Source: Turnera subulata (lineage: Eukaryota > Streptophyta > Magnoliopsida > Malpighiales > Passifloraceae). From it: a DNA stretch of 64,000 nucleotides. Positions 36,191-44,971 of this stretch are shown piece after piece (the first letter of the stretch is position 1; each line of letters opens with the position of its first letter). The DNA is taken from the NCBI GenBank assembly GCA_028386065.3, contig JAKUCV010002560.1, forward strand, positions 1-64,000. The letters are read 5' to 3'. The position numbers and the translations under genes were made by a program. Below the pieces are notes generated by a model. The model had not been told where the DNA came from and ran no database searches. It saw only the letters and a list, made by a program, of their open reading frames with translations.

Positions 36191-37095
36191 GAGAATAATT
36201 CTAATGTGTCCCTATCAAGGGTTTCTACATGCTTTTACTTGATGCTTAGTTGCCTAAGTGTTATTGTGCTCATTGTTGATGTGTTTGTGTATGTGGGCAG
36301 GTGCTAAAACCTAAAGAGCACCAAGGGAAGGAAAAGGGCCTAGTGAGGCCTGATTTAGTGTAAGTGTGGGCTTGCATGCTTGTGATTTCTAGTGATGCTT
36401 TTTGGCTAGGCAGATGGCCCATATGCTTGGTAACTGCACCTATGGTGCTATACGACGATATTGGTGAAAGCCTTGACTAAATTAGTGTGCCCATAATGGG
36501 CTAAGCACTTGCACATTCATACATTGAACTTGCATTGGTGCTATACTATATATAACAGAGCAATGTATATATATAAGTAATGGTGGACCTTGCGGTGGTG
36601 GTGGCTGCTTGGTCAATATGGTGACCTAACTGTTAGATGATCTATTTGTTGAGTTATATTAGCATTCTGGTTACTTACTTGTATGCGCCTCATACTTGCT
36701 GAGCTGTGGACTCACCCCTTCCACTCCTTTGTTTTTTAGGGCAAGGAGACTTTTGAGGGCCGGTGTGGGAAGGCACGAGCGGATAAGACCATTAGGCGAT
36801 GGGTATATAACTAGACTTAGCCTAAGTCTCATTTTTTGTGTATATAAGAAGCAATGCCTATTCTTGTATTGTGCAACTAGAGCCCCTTTTGTTGTAGCTT
36901 GAATTCTGTAACATGTTGTGTGGATGTAATAATAATGTATTTGTACTTTATATGTTGGCTACGTGCTGTTGCTTGCTGCGCGAATTATGTGAGAAATATC
37001 GCGGGCTAACTTCTACCCATGAACCGTCGAGGCCTGCGGGTGCCTAATGGAAAGCCTGCTGGCGCGCCTGGCCGGTCATGCTTTGGCGGGGCGTG
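36191..37095 (+). mobile_element. Fragment K: chromovirus-like LTR 3' part
   Basis: Ends GGCGGGGCGTGACA at 37095, parallel to the LTR ends of E (GGGGCATTTCA) and H (GGGCGTTTCA), and contains GTGGACTCACCCCTTCC as in those LTRs (36706-36723). It lies directly before LINE sequence. The left border is not resolved and no duplication was found. Confidence 0.45.
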
Positions 37096-37592
37096 ACAGA
37101 AAGATAGAAGGTAACTGGCCCCGACTAACATAGCCAAGTTGAAGACAGATGTGCCTATCAAAGTTGTTTACTAGCTATGGCGATTAAACAACTTTCGGTA
37201 GTTGTTGGACCCCAACAGTTGGAGAACCATATGCAACAAGAATCGGCCTATATATGCCTGACCAAGGATATGCACATCGAGCAATTGCTACTGGAAATGG
37301 ACGGGCAGTTGGTGATTCAAGGCCTCCAATCCCGCATGATCCTCAACAATCCGTTGGGTAGAATGCTTGATGACTTATCTTTTCTTTCAAAGACTTTTTG
37401 TTTTTTCAATTCTCAGTTTATTTCACAAATTTTTATTAAGACAGTGCATAAACGAGGCCATTTAGATCACTTTCCTGCTGGTGAACATGTTTGGTTTTTG
37501 ACTTTCCCACAGTTGTAGCGGAGTAGGTCTTAGTTGATGTAAATTTTATTCACACCGAATAAAATTTCATATCTTTTCCTAAAAAAAAAAAA
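37096..37592 (+). pseudogene. LINE 3' end (RNase H remnant and poly-A)
   Basis: 37096-37270 aligns with 25433-25597 at roughly 80-85% (for example TTGAAGACAGATGTG, then ATCAAAGTTGTTTACTAG). It then continues through the missing rest of the domain to an A-run at 37581-37592, the LINE 3' tail. Many stops. It is a second copy of the same LINE family, not a simple continuation of the first. Confidence 0.75.
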
Positions 37593-37636
37593 CATTTACC
37601 CACGTCTATACTCAGTTCCCTTTTCAAAGCAAATGT

Positions 37637-38520
37637 CACTACAAGAAATTTGTCATTTGGAGATGAAAATTTTTGTCTCCAATAAGTGATTTTTCGTCAC
37701 CAAAGAAAATAGAATACGCTTTTTTTTCGTCACACGACTCGTCCCTAGATCCTCGTCGCTAAAAGGTTTAGGGACGAAACCAAGGATTTCGTACCCAAAA
37801 ATTTTCTTATTTACATACGAAAATTTTTAGTGTCCCTAAAAAAATTATTTAGGGACGCAAAAATCAGTCACTCATGGTCTGCTTTATTTGTCACTAAACA
37901 CTATTTTCGTCACCATTTCTCTAATATGATAAGTTAAATTTTCGCTTTTTGGGGACAAATTATTGCATATCACCAAATTTTTTTAACTTTGGTGATAACG
38001 GATTTCGTCACGCTTTACAACCCATTATATGTCACCTAATTGTTCAATTCGTCCCCTAATTGTTAAAGGAATCAATTCTTAGGCGACGAATTATGCTCAC
38101 CACCAAATTTTTTGAATTTTTGTGATGGAAAATTTTGTCACCTATCATTAACATTTATTAGTCACCTAATTGCTCAATTCATCACCTAATTGTTGATGGA
38201 AAGAATTCTTAGGAGACGAATTTTGTTCATCACCAAATTTCTATGAATTTTATGATGAAAATATTCATCATGCATGATTAATTTTTATGTGTCACTAAAT
38301 TATTACTTCCATCCCCTAAATGTTGATAGAATCAGTTAATAGATGACGAATTCTTGTTCATCAGTATTGTCTACCAACTTTTATGATGAAAAAATTTCGT
38401 CACGCATTGTTAACATTCATTTGTCACCAACTTATTAGTGTCATTCCTTAATTGTTTGAAGAAAATACGCCATTTGAGACGAAAAATTTTGCCCTGAATG
38501 GTGCTTAGATTTCATCACCA
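37637..38520 (+). mobile_element. One end of a second CACTA element
   Basis: Starts CACTACAAGAAATTTGTC and is followed by a long subterminal array of GTCACC/GACGAA motifs, different from the GGGGGTT type of the first CACTA. No matching ...TAGTG end was found downstream, so the element is truncated or its other end is lost. Confidence 0.7.
38003..38520 (+). repeat. Four tandem ~130-bp units in CACTA subterminal region
   Basis: Units start near 38003, 38133, 38263 and 38394, each with TTCGTCAC, GTCACCTAATT, a GACGAATT phrase and GATGAAAA. Divergence between units is substantial. Confidence 0.75.
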
Positions 38521-38910
38521 AAGTTCAAAGAGAATAAAAATATCGTGTAGAATTTCTACATTAGAACATTTAAAGCTCTGGACAAAAACCATAACATATG
38601 AAAGTTTTTGTGTTTCAGTGGACAATGCATATGATCCTAATTTAGCCGATTCTCTGGACTCCTTTGTATTTCTATTGCAGTTTTTTTGTTCAATATTGAA
38701 GCTGCTGGGATTGGAAGCCAAAGTGTTCCTGACAAGAGAAAATAAAAAATTTCATATTAGATCTATCCTAATTCTAGGGTTACAATAACAAATTGAATAG
38801 AAACATTGCTAGTCATAAGACATATTACACTTAAAATGAATTTTACCTAAATCATTAGGATTGATGCAGATCCATATAGAGAAGTGATAGCTTAGCCAGC
38901 CATTCCTGCA
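38521..38910 (+). other. Unassigned stretch
   Basis: No gene or repeat supported; possibly CACTA interior. Confidence 0.4.
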
Positions 38911-39135
38911 AAATAAAGAATAAGAACAAGAGTTTTAAGAGAGAAATACAACAATAGAAGAAAGAGGGAGGAGGAGAGGAAGAGGAAATAAAGAATAAAA
39001 ACAAGAGTTTTAAGAGAGAAATACAATAGTGGAAAAACGAGGGAGAAGGAGAGGAAGAGGAAATAAAGAATAAGAACAAGAGTTTTAAGAGCGAAATACA
39101 ACAATTGAAGAAAGAGGGAGAAGGAGAGAAAGAGG
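38911..39135 (+). repeat. Three tandem copies of a 75-bp unit
   Basis: Units start exactly at 38911, 38986 and 39061 (AAATAAAGAATAAG...) and end at a GAGGAAGAGG-type purine run. About 90% identical to each other. Open frames over it (Leu/Phe/Ser-rich on the minus strand) are artefacts. Confidence 0.9.
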
Positions 39136-40051
39136 AGGCGGCTAACGTAATGGACTAGAGTTAGTTTAGGGTTTTAATAGTAGAACTTCCTATTTGTCTT
39201 GGAAATCTTTTAATGTAATCACGCTATTCGCGGCAAGAGTTAAATTATTTCCTTTTTTTTTTTCCTTCCTATTAATTTTGATGGGCTTGACACGAGTGTC
39301 TTTATAATTTAATTACTCAAAATGACTAATTGGAATTATCTGGATTGAAATGCTTAGATTTTTTAAAAAAAATAAAAAAACTGATAGGCACTTAAGAGTG
39401 GAACCATTGTCCTTTATAATTGCCACTAAACTAATTAACTAGACAACTTATATTTTATTTCACCCTAAAACACATTAAATATATTTTAAATCAACTATTT
39501 ATATTTAACTTTTTCTAAAGAAGGTTTCGTTCTTATATATGAATATATCTGGATAAAAATGAAAAATTATTGAAATAAATAATTACCATTTTATAAATTA
39601 AAGATTATAGTTTCATTGAATTTATTTTCTTGTAATAAAATTTGTTATATCACAAGGAAAAGTGTACAAGGCCAAAAAAAAATGAATAATAAAGACCAAA
39701 CATCTATATCTATACTATATATAAAAGCATAAACTCACAAAAACAAGGCACCGAAATTGAAAGACAGAAATACCCCTACTTTGTATAGAATATTATCATA
39801 ATAGTCCTCTATAATAATGACACATCATGTACTAATGAATGATATGTAGTCTCGTACAACAAATTTTTTTTGTATTGAATTTCATCATAATAGTCCTCTA
39901 TAATATTCCTCTATAACTGTGCAAAATTAATCTAAAAAAACTATGAAGAAGAAAATTAGAATACTAAAAAAATGAAGAATAATGGTAAAGATACTTATTA
40001 TCAACAACATAATGACTAAATATTGTAAAATATAATTATATAAAAATATAA
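39136..40051. other. AT-rich flank, possible Helitron start
   Basis: No gene. TCTATACTATATATAAAAGC at 39709-39728 resembles the 5' end of plant Helitrons, but no 3' hairpin/CTRR end was identified. Confidence 0.35.
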
Positions 40052-40370
40052 TGTAACAGCCCGGGTAAAAATTTGGATTTTTACCGAGACTGTAAAAGTC
40101 CTTTTACCGTGATTTACCATTGAATTAATCTTGGGTAATTAATTCAAGGTAAATCGGGCGTCGTTTTTCGTAACCGAGGGTTTTTCCGCGCTCGTGATTT
40201 TTCCATGGAATTTTCGGGCCTATGTCGGTATTTTTCGGGTCCCGAAATCCTTAGGAAAATCACACCGGAAAATAACTAAGGGGTATCGGTTATTTTCTGG
40301 TCCCGATCGGACCCGCCTGTATTATTGAAGGCGGCACAGCCTTCACAGGTCACACAGTGTTTTTGCGGTT

Positions 40371-40378
40371 TATAAAAA
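40371..40378 (+). promoter_or_regulatory. TATA box of element E 5' LTR
   Basis: TATAAAAA about 320 bp into the LTR; the same box is at 45430 in the 3' LTR and, on the minus strand, at 54288-54283 in element F. The purine tract begins right after it. Confidence 0.65.
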
Positions 40379-40630
40379 GAGAGCAAGAGAAGGGGAAGAA
40401 GAGAAGAAAAGAGGAAGAAAGGAGAGGGGAAAAAAGAGAGGAAAAGAGAAAAGAGAGAAAAAAAAAGAAGAAAGAGAAAAAAAGAGAAAAAAAGAAAATC
40501 GGAAAAAAAAAAGAGTAGAAGAAGAAGAAAAAGAAGAAAGAAAAAAATAGAAAAATAGAAACAGAAAAAAATAAAATGAAAGAAAAATTAGAAAAAGAAA
40601 ATAAAAAAATAGAAAAAAAAAGGAGGAGAA
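40376..40630 (+). repeat. Near-homopurine tract in E 5' LTR
   Basis: About 250 bp of A/G with only scattered C or T. The same tract occurs at 45433-45668 and, as a pyrimidine tract on the plus strand, at 54020-54285 in F. It would form the start of the element's RNA. Confidence 0.85.
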
Positions 40631-41158
40631 CGTGAACAGTTCGTCACCCGCCCTGCTACTGTTCACGTGGTAGCGTTCCCCGCCGTCTCGAGCTCCACCG
40701 CCACCGCCAGGAGAGTCGCCGTGCCGTCGCAACCTCAACCCTGTCGCCTCCTCCTCCTTCCGTCGCAACTTAATTAATTATTAAGTATAATTAATTTATG
40801 AAAATATTTTGAAAAGAGTTTTAATTAAAGTATGGTACCGAAATTTTATTCGGATATACGTATGGTATAATATTTACGGTAAAAGATGATAATAAAAGAT
40901 ATGTAACCGGGATGGGGTATTTCGCAGTTTTGGCATCATAGCATACCGATTATGTGCATTTATGTGTATATATTGCTTTGTTGTATAGGTTCGGATATCG
41001 GGCAGTTTCCCGAGGAGCCGGCTTGGGACCGGTCATTGTTCCGGGAGTTGAGTAATCGGCCAAGGTGAGGATGGATTTCCTTCAATATGTGCCTGTATTA
41101 CTCGGTTATTTTGTTTGATGATTATTGTACTGTTGAGTGTTGCATTTGTTGTGGTTTG

Positions 41159-41535
41159 TTTCGGGATGTTTATCCCGGTGCTTTGGTTGGTTTTGGGATG
41201 TTTATCCCCGTACGTTGAGTTTTAGATATTTATCTTGTGTCTTTTTGGTACAACGAATAATGGAATAAATAATATTTGGTGATAAGGATGTCGATCCTTG
41301 ATTTTGGAGTGGGATGTCTATCCCGGTATTTTGGTTAGGGTTGTTGATCCCTGTGACTTGGTTTTGATGATAATATAATTGTCACGTGGTAAGTAGTGGT
41401 ACGACTCGATGGTTTAAGACTATTTTGTGGTGGCCTTGACCTGGGTTACTTGTGATAAGCATGTCTATGCTTGGGATGTCTATCCCGTGATTATTTTTGG
41501 TATGTCTATCCCGTGATTATTTTTGGGATGTCGAT
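41159..41535 (+). repeat. Array of short palindromic GGGATGTCTATCCC-like units
   Basis: At least eight units such as GGGATGTTTATCCC, GGGATGTCTATCCC and GGATGTCGATCC, irregularly spaced. Matching arrays lie at 47500-47877 (E 3' LTR) and, reverse-complemented, at 52268-52645 (F LTR). Confidence 0.8.
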
Positions 41536-42205
41536 CCCTGGGTTCTCTAGATTTGGTCTGGCACCTGGAGTATGTTGATAACCAGGTCTGACCCCTAGCT
41601 TATCCGTGACGGGGCCCGGAAAAATAAAATTGGAAATTTAATTTTATTTGAGTCTTTTTGGTCTTGGACCGGTTTTGGGTCGAGTCTTTTGTATTGGTAT
41701 GTATTTGGCTGTTATGCTTGTGTTTTCGCCTTGAGTAATTTTAGTGTTGCATATTGATCGTCTATCCATGGTTGTGAGCACTTCGGACTCACCCCTCACC
41801 TGCGGGCTTTCGTCCCGTAGGATGAGTTATTTGTGGTACAGGTTTGATGCATTCCGGACAGGCTGCGGCGTTATCCCTTGGACAGGGCTTGGATCCATAG
41901 TTTGCATCAGTGTCGCATACAGTGTCTTGTGAGTTATTAAGTCTTCCGCTATGCATTATTTTGCTATTGTTGGGCCACTAGGCCGGTTATGTTGTTATTG
42001 ATGTTTTTATTTGGGCAGTTGAGCCCGAGTTTCTGTTGTATACACTGTATGCTGGGCTTGTTTTGGTTGGGTCGTCACAGTTCCGGCACGTGTTTACTGT
42101 GTACGGTAAATACGGGTCGGGGCATTTCATTTTTGTAGCGGAGCTCCAGGACTCCTCTAGTACGGTGCAGGGTTCGAGGACGAACCTAGCGGAAGTTGGT
42201 GGGCC

Positions 42206-42645
42206 TGTGACACCCCGGGGTCTATGAGGGCGGGAAGTGTACGCCGGTGCCAGGATGAGCATGCACAAGGAGCAGCTTCTGGCAGGCTTCTCGACGGAGG
42301 GGCACGGGAATGAACCGATCCACACCGGATTAGAAGAGATCCTGAGACTGTGTAGGGATGGGGCTGCACAGTTAGGACGATTCCGAAGTTGTACAGGTAT
42401 GGGACTGTACAATTGAGAATAGCTTAAACGGTTTGATAGGTACTAACTATATCAACAAGGTGCACCTACCTTTTCGGTGCTCATTCCAGAAAAACTCCAA
42501 AGTTAAACGTGCTTGACTTGGAGCAATTCTAGGATGGGTGACCTCTTGGGAAGTTTTTTCTCCGGAAACATGCGAGTGAGGACAAAGCATGTTGGAAAGG
42601 TCCCGTGTTGGTCTGTAGTGACAGTCGACAAGCCGGGACGTTACA
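42206..42645 (+). mobile_element. Cassandra (5S-containing TRIM) LTR in element E
   Basis: Starts TGTGACACCCCGG and ends GGGACGTTACA. Near 42461-42555 it holds a 5S rRNA-like segment with AGTTAAACGTGCTTG (A-box part) and AGGATGGGTGACCTCTTGGG (C-box part), the hallmark of Cassandra. GTTGG is found at 42195-42199 and 42646-42650, six bases off on the left, so a solo LTR with an untidy left junction is likely. It is not a functional 5S gene. Confidence 0.85.
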
Positions 42646-42916
42646 GTTGGTAGCGGAGCGGGCGTTAGGTCTTGTTGGGAAGTCCTTGTGTGTTTGTTGT
42701 CCTTGTTTGCATAGTTCGCTCCATTTGTTTATTATTTTATATCATTTTAGTTAGTACATTATGGATCCAGTCAAGGGATGCCAGCTGTCGCAGAACATAC
42801 ACATAAGAGGTTATGATGCCATAAATAAGCGAAAATATAAATATTATTAATAATACTAATATTTTCATTACAAATATAAATATTACATTGATATTTTATA
42901 AAAAAAAAAAATACAT

Positions 42917-43600
42917 TCATCTCCTTGGAACGACGTTGACCCTGAAGCTGTTGGGGTCATTATTGATGTTGACCGTGATCCTGTCGCTCCACGAGAACCA
43001 CATGCCGCCTGCGTTGTTCTGGCCGGGAAGCTCGAACCGGTTTGCTGCAGGGAACCAGAGTGGGATGAGACCGTGATCGTCTTCAGGTTGCCATTGGGCC
43101 TCAGTGAGAAGAACCATGTTTGGCTTGTACTGGTTCTTCAGGTCCCTCAGTGTACGCGATAACTCCTGGGAACGCCTAGCGACTCCTCTGCAGTTCCACA
43201 CCAGTAGTCGGGCCTTTGGCCAAGTTGGAGGTAGACGATTTACTCTGGGCATGCTTTGGGCCGTCATCGAGAGCTGGTAGTAGGTGCCTTGCTCCTGGAA
43301 ATGGCAAGTGGACTCTAGGTTGAACTCCTGAAGTCTTTCAGACATGAAAAACATGACGGAGTTGGCCGAGCCGTAGAAGGATGTCCTCAGAGTGCCATGG
43401 TCCTCTAGGAAGAACGTCTCTTCCATGGGAGTGACGAAGAATCTCGATGAGTAGAGTTCGTCGAAGAAGACCAGACGAGGCATTCTGCCGAGTTCGTTCG
43501 GTAGTTCTTCTGGACGCTCGTTGATCATGCTGTAGGCCAGCCGGTTTCTCCTGCATAGGTTGGCACCTTCGACGAAGAAGACGGATGATGGAGCAGGCAA
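42917..43600 (-). pseudogene. ORF2 of the antisense module, E copy (novel N-terminus plus endonuclease-like start)
   Basis: 227 codons, open throughout, but the first codon is TTG where the F copy has ATG, so the start is lost. Residues 1-130 match nothing I know (VFFVEGAN, NELGRMPRLVFFDELYSS, FYGSANSVMFF). Residues 132-190 resemble the beginning of an APE/LINE-type endonuclease: LLVWNCRG at 132-139 (usual SWNCRG) and MVLLTEAQ at 162-169 (usual FLxET), then GGMWFSWSDRITV. The fold would be incomplete: no later SDH or DxxH motif. It runs antisense to element E, with a TATA-like CTATAAAAAG near 43719-43709, and the non-coding 3' side is AT-rich. The same length as the F copy with no indel. Role unknown. 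Confidence 0.6.
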
Positions 43601-43708
43601 GTTGTTTCGGATGCGTTGGTGTTTTGTTTTTCTGAGTATGGTGGTTTCTTTTGCCTTAGCGTTTTGTTGCTTTAAGATGCTTTGTGGTTTTTGCTTTCCA
43701 TTGTTTTG

Positions 43709-43719
43709 CTTTTTATAGG
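43709..43719 (-). promoter_or_regulatory. Possible TATA box for ORF2 (E copy)
   Basis: The minus strand reads CTATAAAAAGC about 110 bp before the ORF2 start. The matching place in F (about 62955-62970) reads GGGGCGTAAAAG, so the box is not conserved there. Confidence 0.35.
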
Positions 43720-44545
43720 AGAAAAATGTTTACTGTTTTGTTTTTCCAAGTTTAGACCCCACCTATTCCCGGGAAGGTCTAAAAGATTTTTTGGTGATGG
43801 GAAAAGCAGATTCCCTTCACAAAGCTCCAAATCGTTTTCAAGGTGTTGTTTTGAAAATTTTGCCGTTGCTTCATTTTTTGCTTCGCTACTTTATACATTT
43901 TTCGGGCTACAATGCCAGTGTTTTTCAGCCCCTTTCCATCTTACGATTTTCTAATGCGTGGCTACCTTGGCGTTTCTTTTTATGGTTTTACTATATTTTC
44001 CTGCATCTTTTATCACATGCATCCGTGACCGTTGAGGCTAGACTGATGGGACCACACGTCGAGTAGAGCACATGTGCAACAAGCTTACAGCTGTTCGGAC
44101 ATCGTGGAGGGATACGAGACTTGACAGACGTTTTTGGTTCATGCGGAATTTGTGAACAAGTGGGTATCGTTTCTTTCGACGGACACAGGACGTGCTCGTG
44201 ATCAACGCCTTGCGAGTTAACGGATGTTTTTTTTTCACGAGGGAACCGGCGTCATCGTTAACTCTGCATGTCACGTTTCTCGGGATCGAGGATGTCTACG
44301 ATCGATCTAGAGCGCCGATCATGAAACATGTTTTGTTTAACTTCTTTATGCTTTAGTTTTGTTAAACGAATTTTGTTTTTAATTTCTTTATGTTTGATTT
44401 TATATTCTTATTGTTGATTTTTGATTTGCTTTGAGGTGCTTTGATTTTTTGTTAACCATGAGATTTCGTAATACAAGAGTTTTGATTTAAAAAAAAAACT
44501 TCTTTTATTTAATTCATAATAGTTTAACAATGGAGAAGAAGTACT

Positions 44546-44923
44546 CTATTGAGTTACATGCTTCTTTAAGTCTTTTACAAGCTTTTGGAAGTTTTTCATG
44601 TGAGGGAAGAGCTCAACGCATGCCAGTTCTTTCTGCATCACTGCCGAGCTGATCTTCTTCAGTGAGATGTCCAGCTGCGTCAGTGTCTGCTGCAGAGTGC
44701 TGCTTTCAGCAGTTGCCTTGCCCTTCCTATCCTCAGCTTCTTTGGGAGCACGCTTCTTTCGCCATCTGCTGGAGACGACCATGTGCTCTTTCAGGCCGAT
44801 GATGTTCGTCTTGAAGCGCTTCATTGGCGATTCTTCATCGGAGCTTGTCGGGAAAGCAGTGCCACCGATATAGCTGTTGTTCTCGGAGTCTGAGGTAGTT
44901 CGAGATCGGAGTGGAGAGTCCAT
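44546..44923 (-). CDS. ORF1 of the antisense module (125-residue charged, coiled-coil protein)
   Basis: Minus-strand ATG at 44923, stop at 44546, no interruptions. Residues 1-35 are Ser/Glu-rich (DSENNSYIGGTAF, SDEESPMKRFK). Residues 53-70 are basic (RWRKKRAPKEAEDRKGK), a possible nuclear signal. Residues 75-122 are predicted by eye to be helical/coiled coil (LQQTLTQLDISLKKISSAV, FQKLVKDLKKHV). A TATA box lies about 40 bp before the ATG, at the same spacing as in the partial F copy. No family recognised. It lies antisense inside an LTR element, between ORF2 and the 3' LTR. It could bind nucleic acid or partner with ORF2; that is inference. Confidence 0.55.
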   Translation of the reverse strand: MDSPLRSRTTSDSENNSYIGGTAFPTSSDEESPMKRFKTNIIGLKEHMVVSSRWRKKRAPKEAEDRKGKATAESSTLQQTLTQLDISLKKISSAVMQKELACVELFPHMKNFQKLVKDLKKHVTQ

Positions 44924-44961
44924 GGCTGAGAGTGAGTGTCTCAGTTATGAGGTTTGGTATT

Positions 44962-44971
44962 TATAAGCGGA
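44962..44971 (-). promoter_or_regulatory. TATA box for antisense ORF1 (E copy)
   Basis: The minus strand reads TTATAAATAC, 39-48 bases upstream of the ORF1 ATG. In F the equivalent TCTATAAGAA lies about 40 bases before the ORF1 ATG at 54767. Confidence 0.55.

Larger units (their letters stand above)
40052..42129 (+). repeat. 5' LTR of element E
   Basis: 2078 bp. Contains two terminal hairpins (40064-40085, 40092-40107), a TATA box, a purine tract and a GGGATGTCTATCCC-type array (41159-41535). It lacks about 840 bp of AT-rich and GC-rich sequence found in the 3' LTR between 45797 and 47129 (Cassandra insert not counted). Confidence 0.88.

Noticed and set aside
37096..37270. Simple continuation of the first LINE after one big insertion
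   Set aside because: The segment is also present at 25433-25597, so the two pieces overlap and cannot be the halves of one split copy without a duplication.
38911..39135. CRISPR-like array
   Set aside because: Three directly adjoining 75-bp repeats without spacers, in a plant genome.
42466..42562. 5S rRNA gene
   Set aside because: Only part of the 5S sequence is present with many changes, and it lies inside a Cassandra LTR with proper ends; not a functional rRNA gene.
43682..44274. Short frames on both strands between ORF1 and ORF2 in E
   Set aside because: The F counterpart has a duplication and indels here and the frames are not kept.
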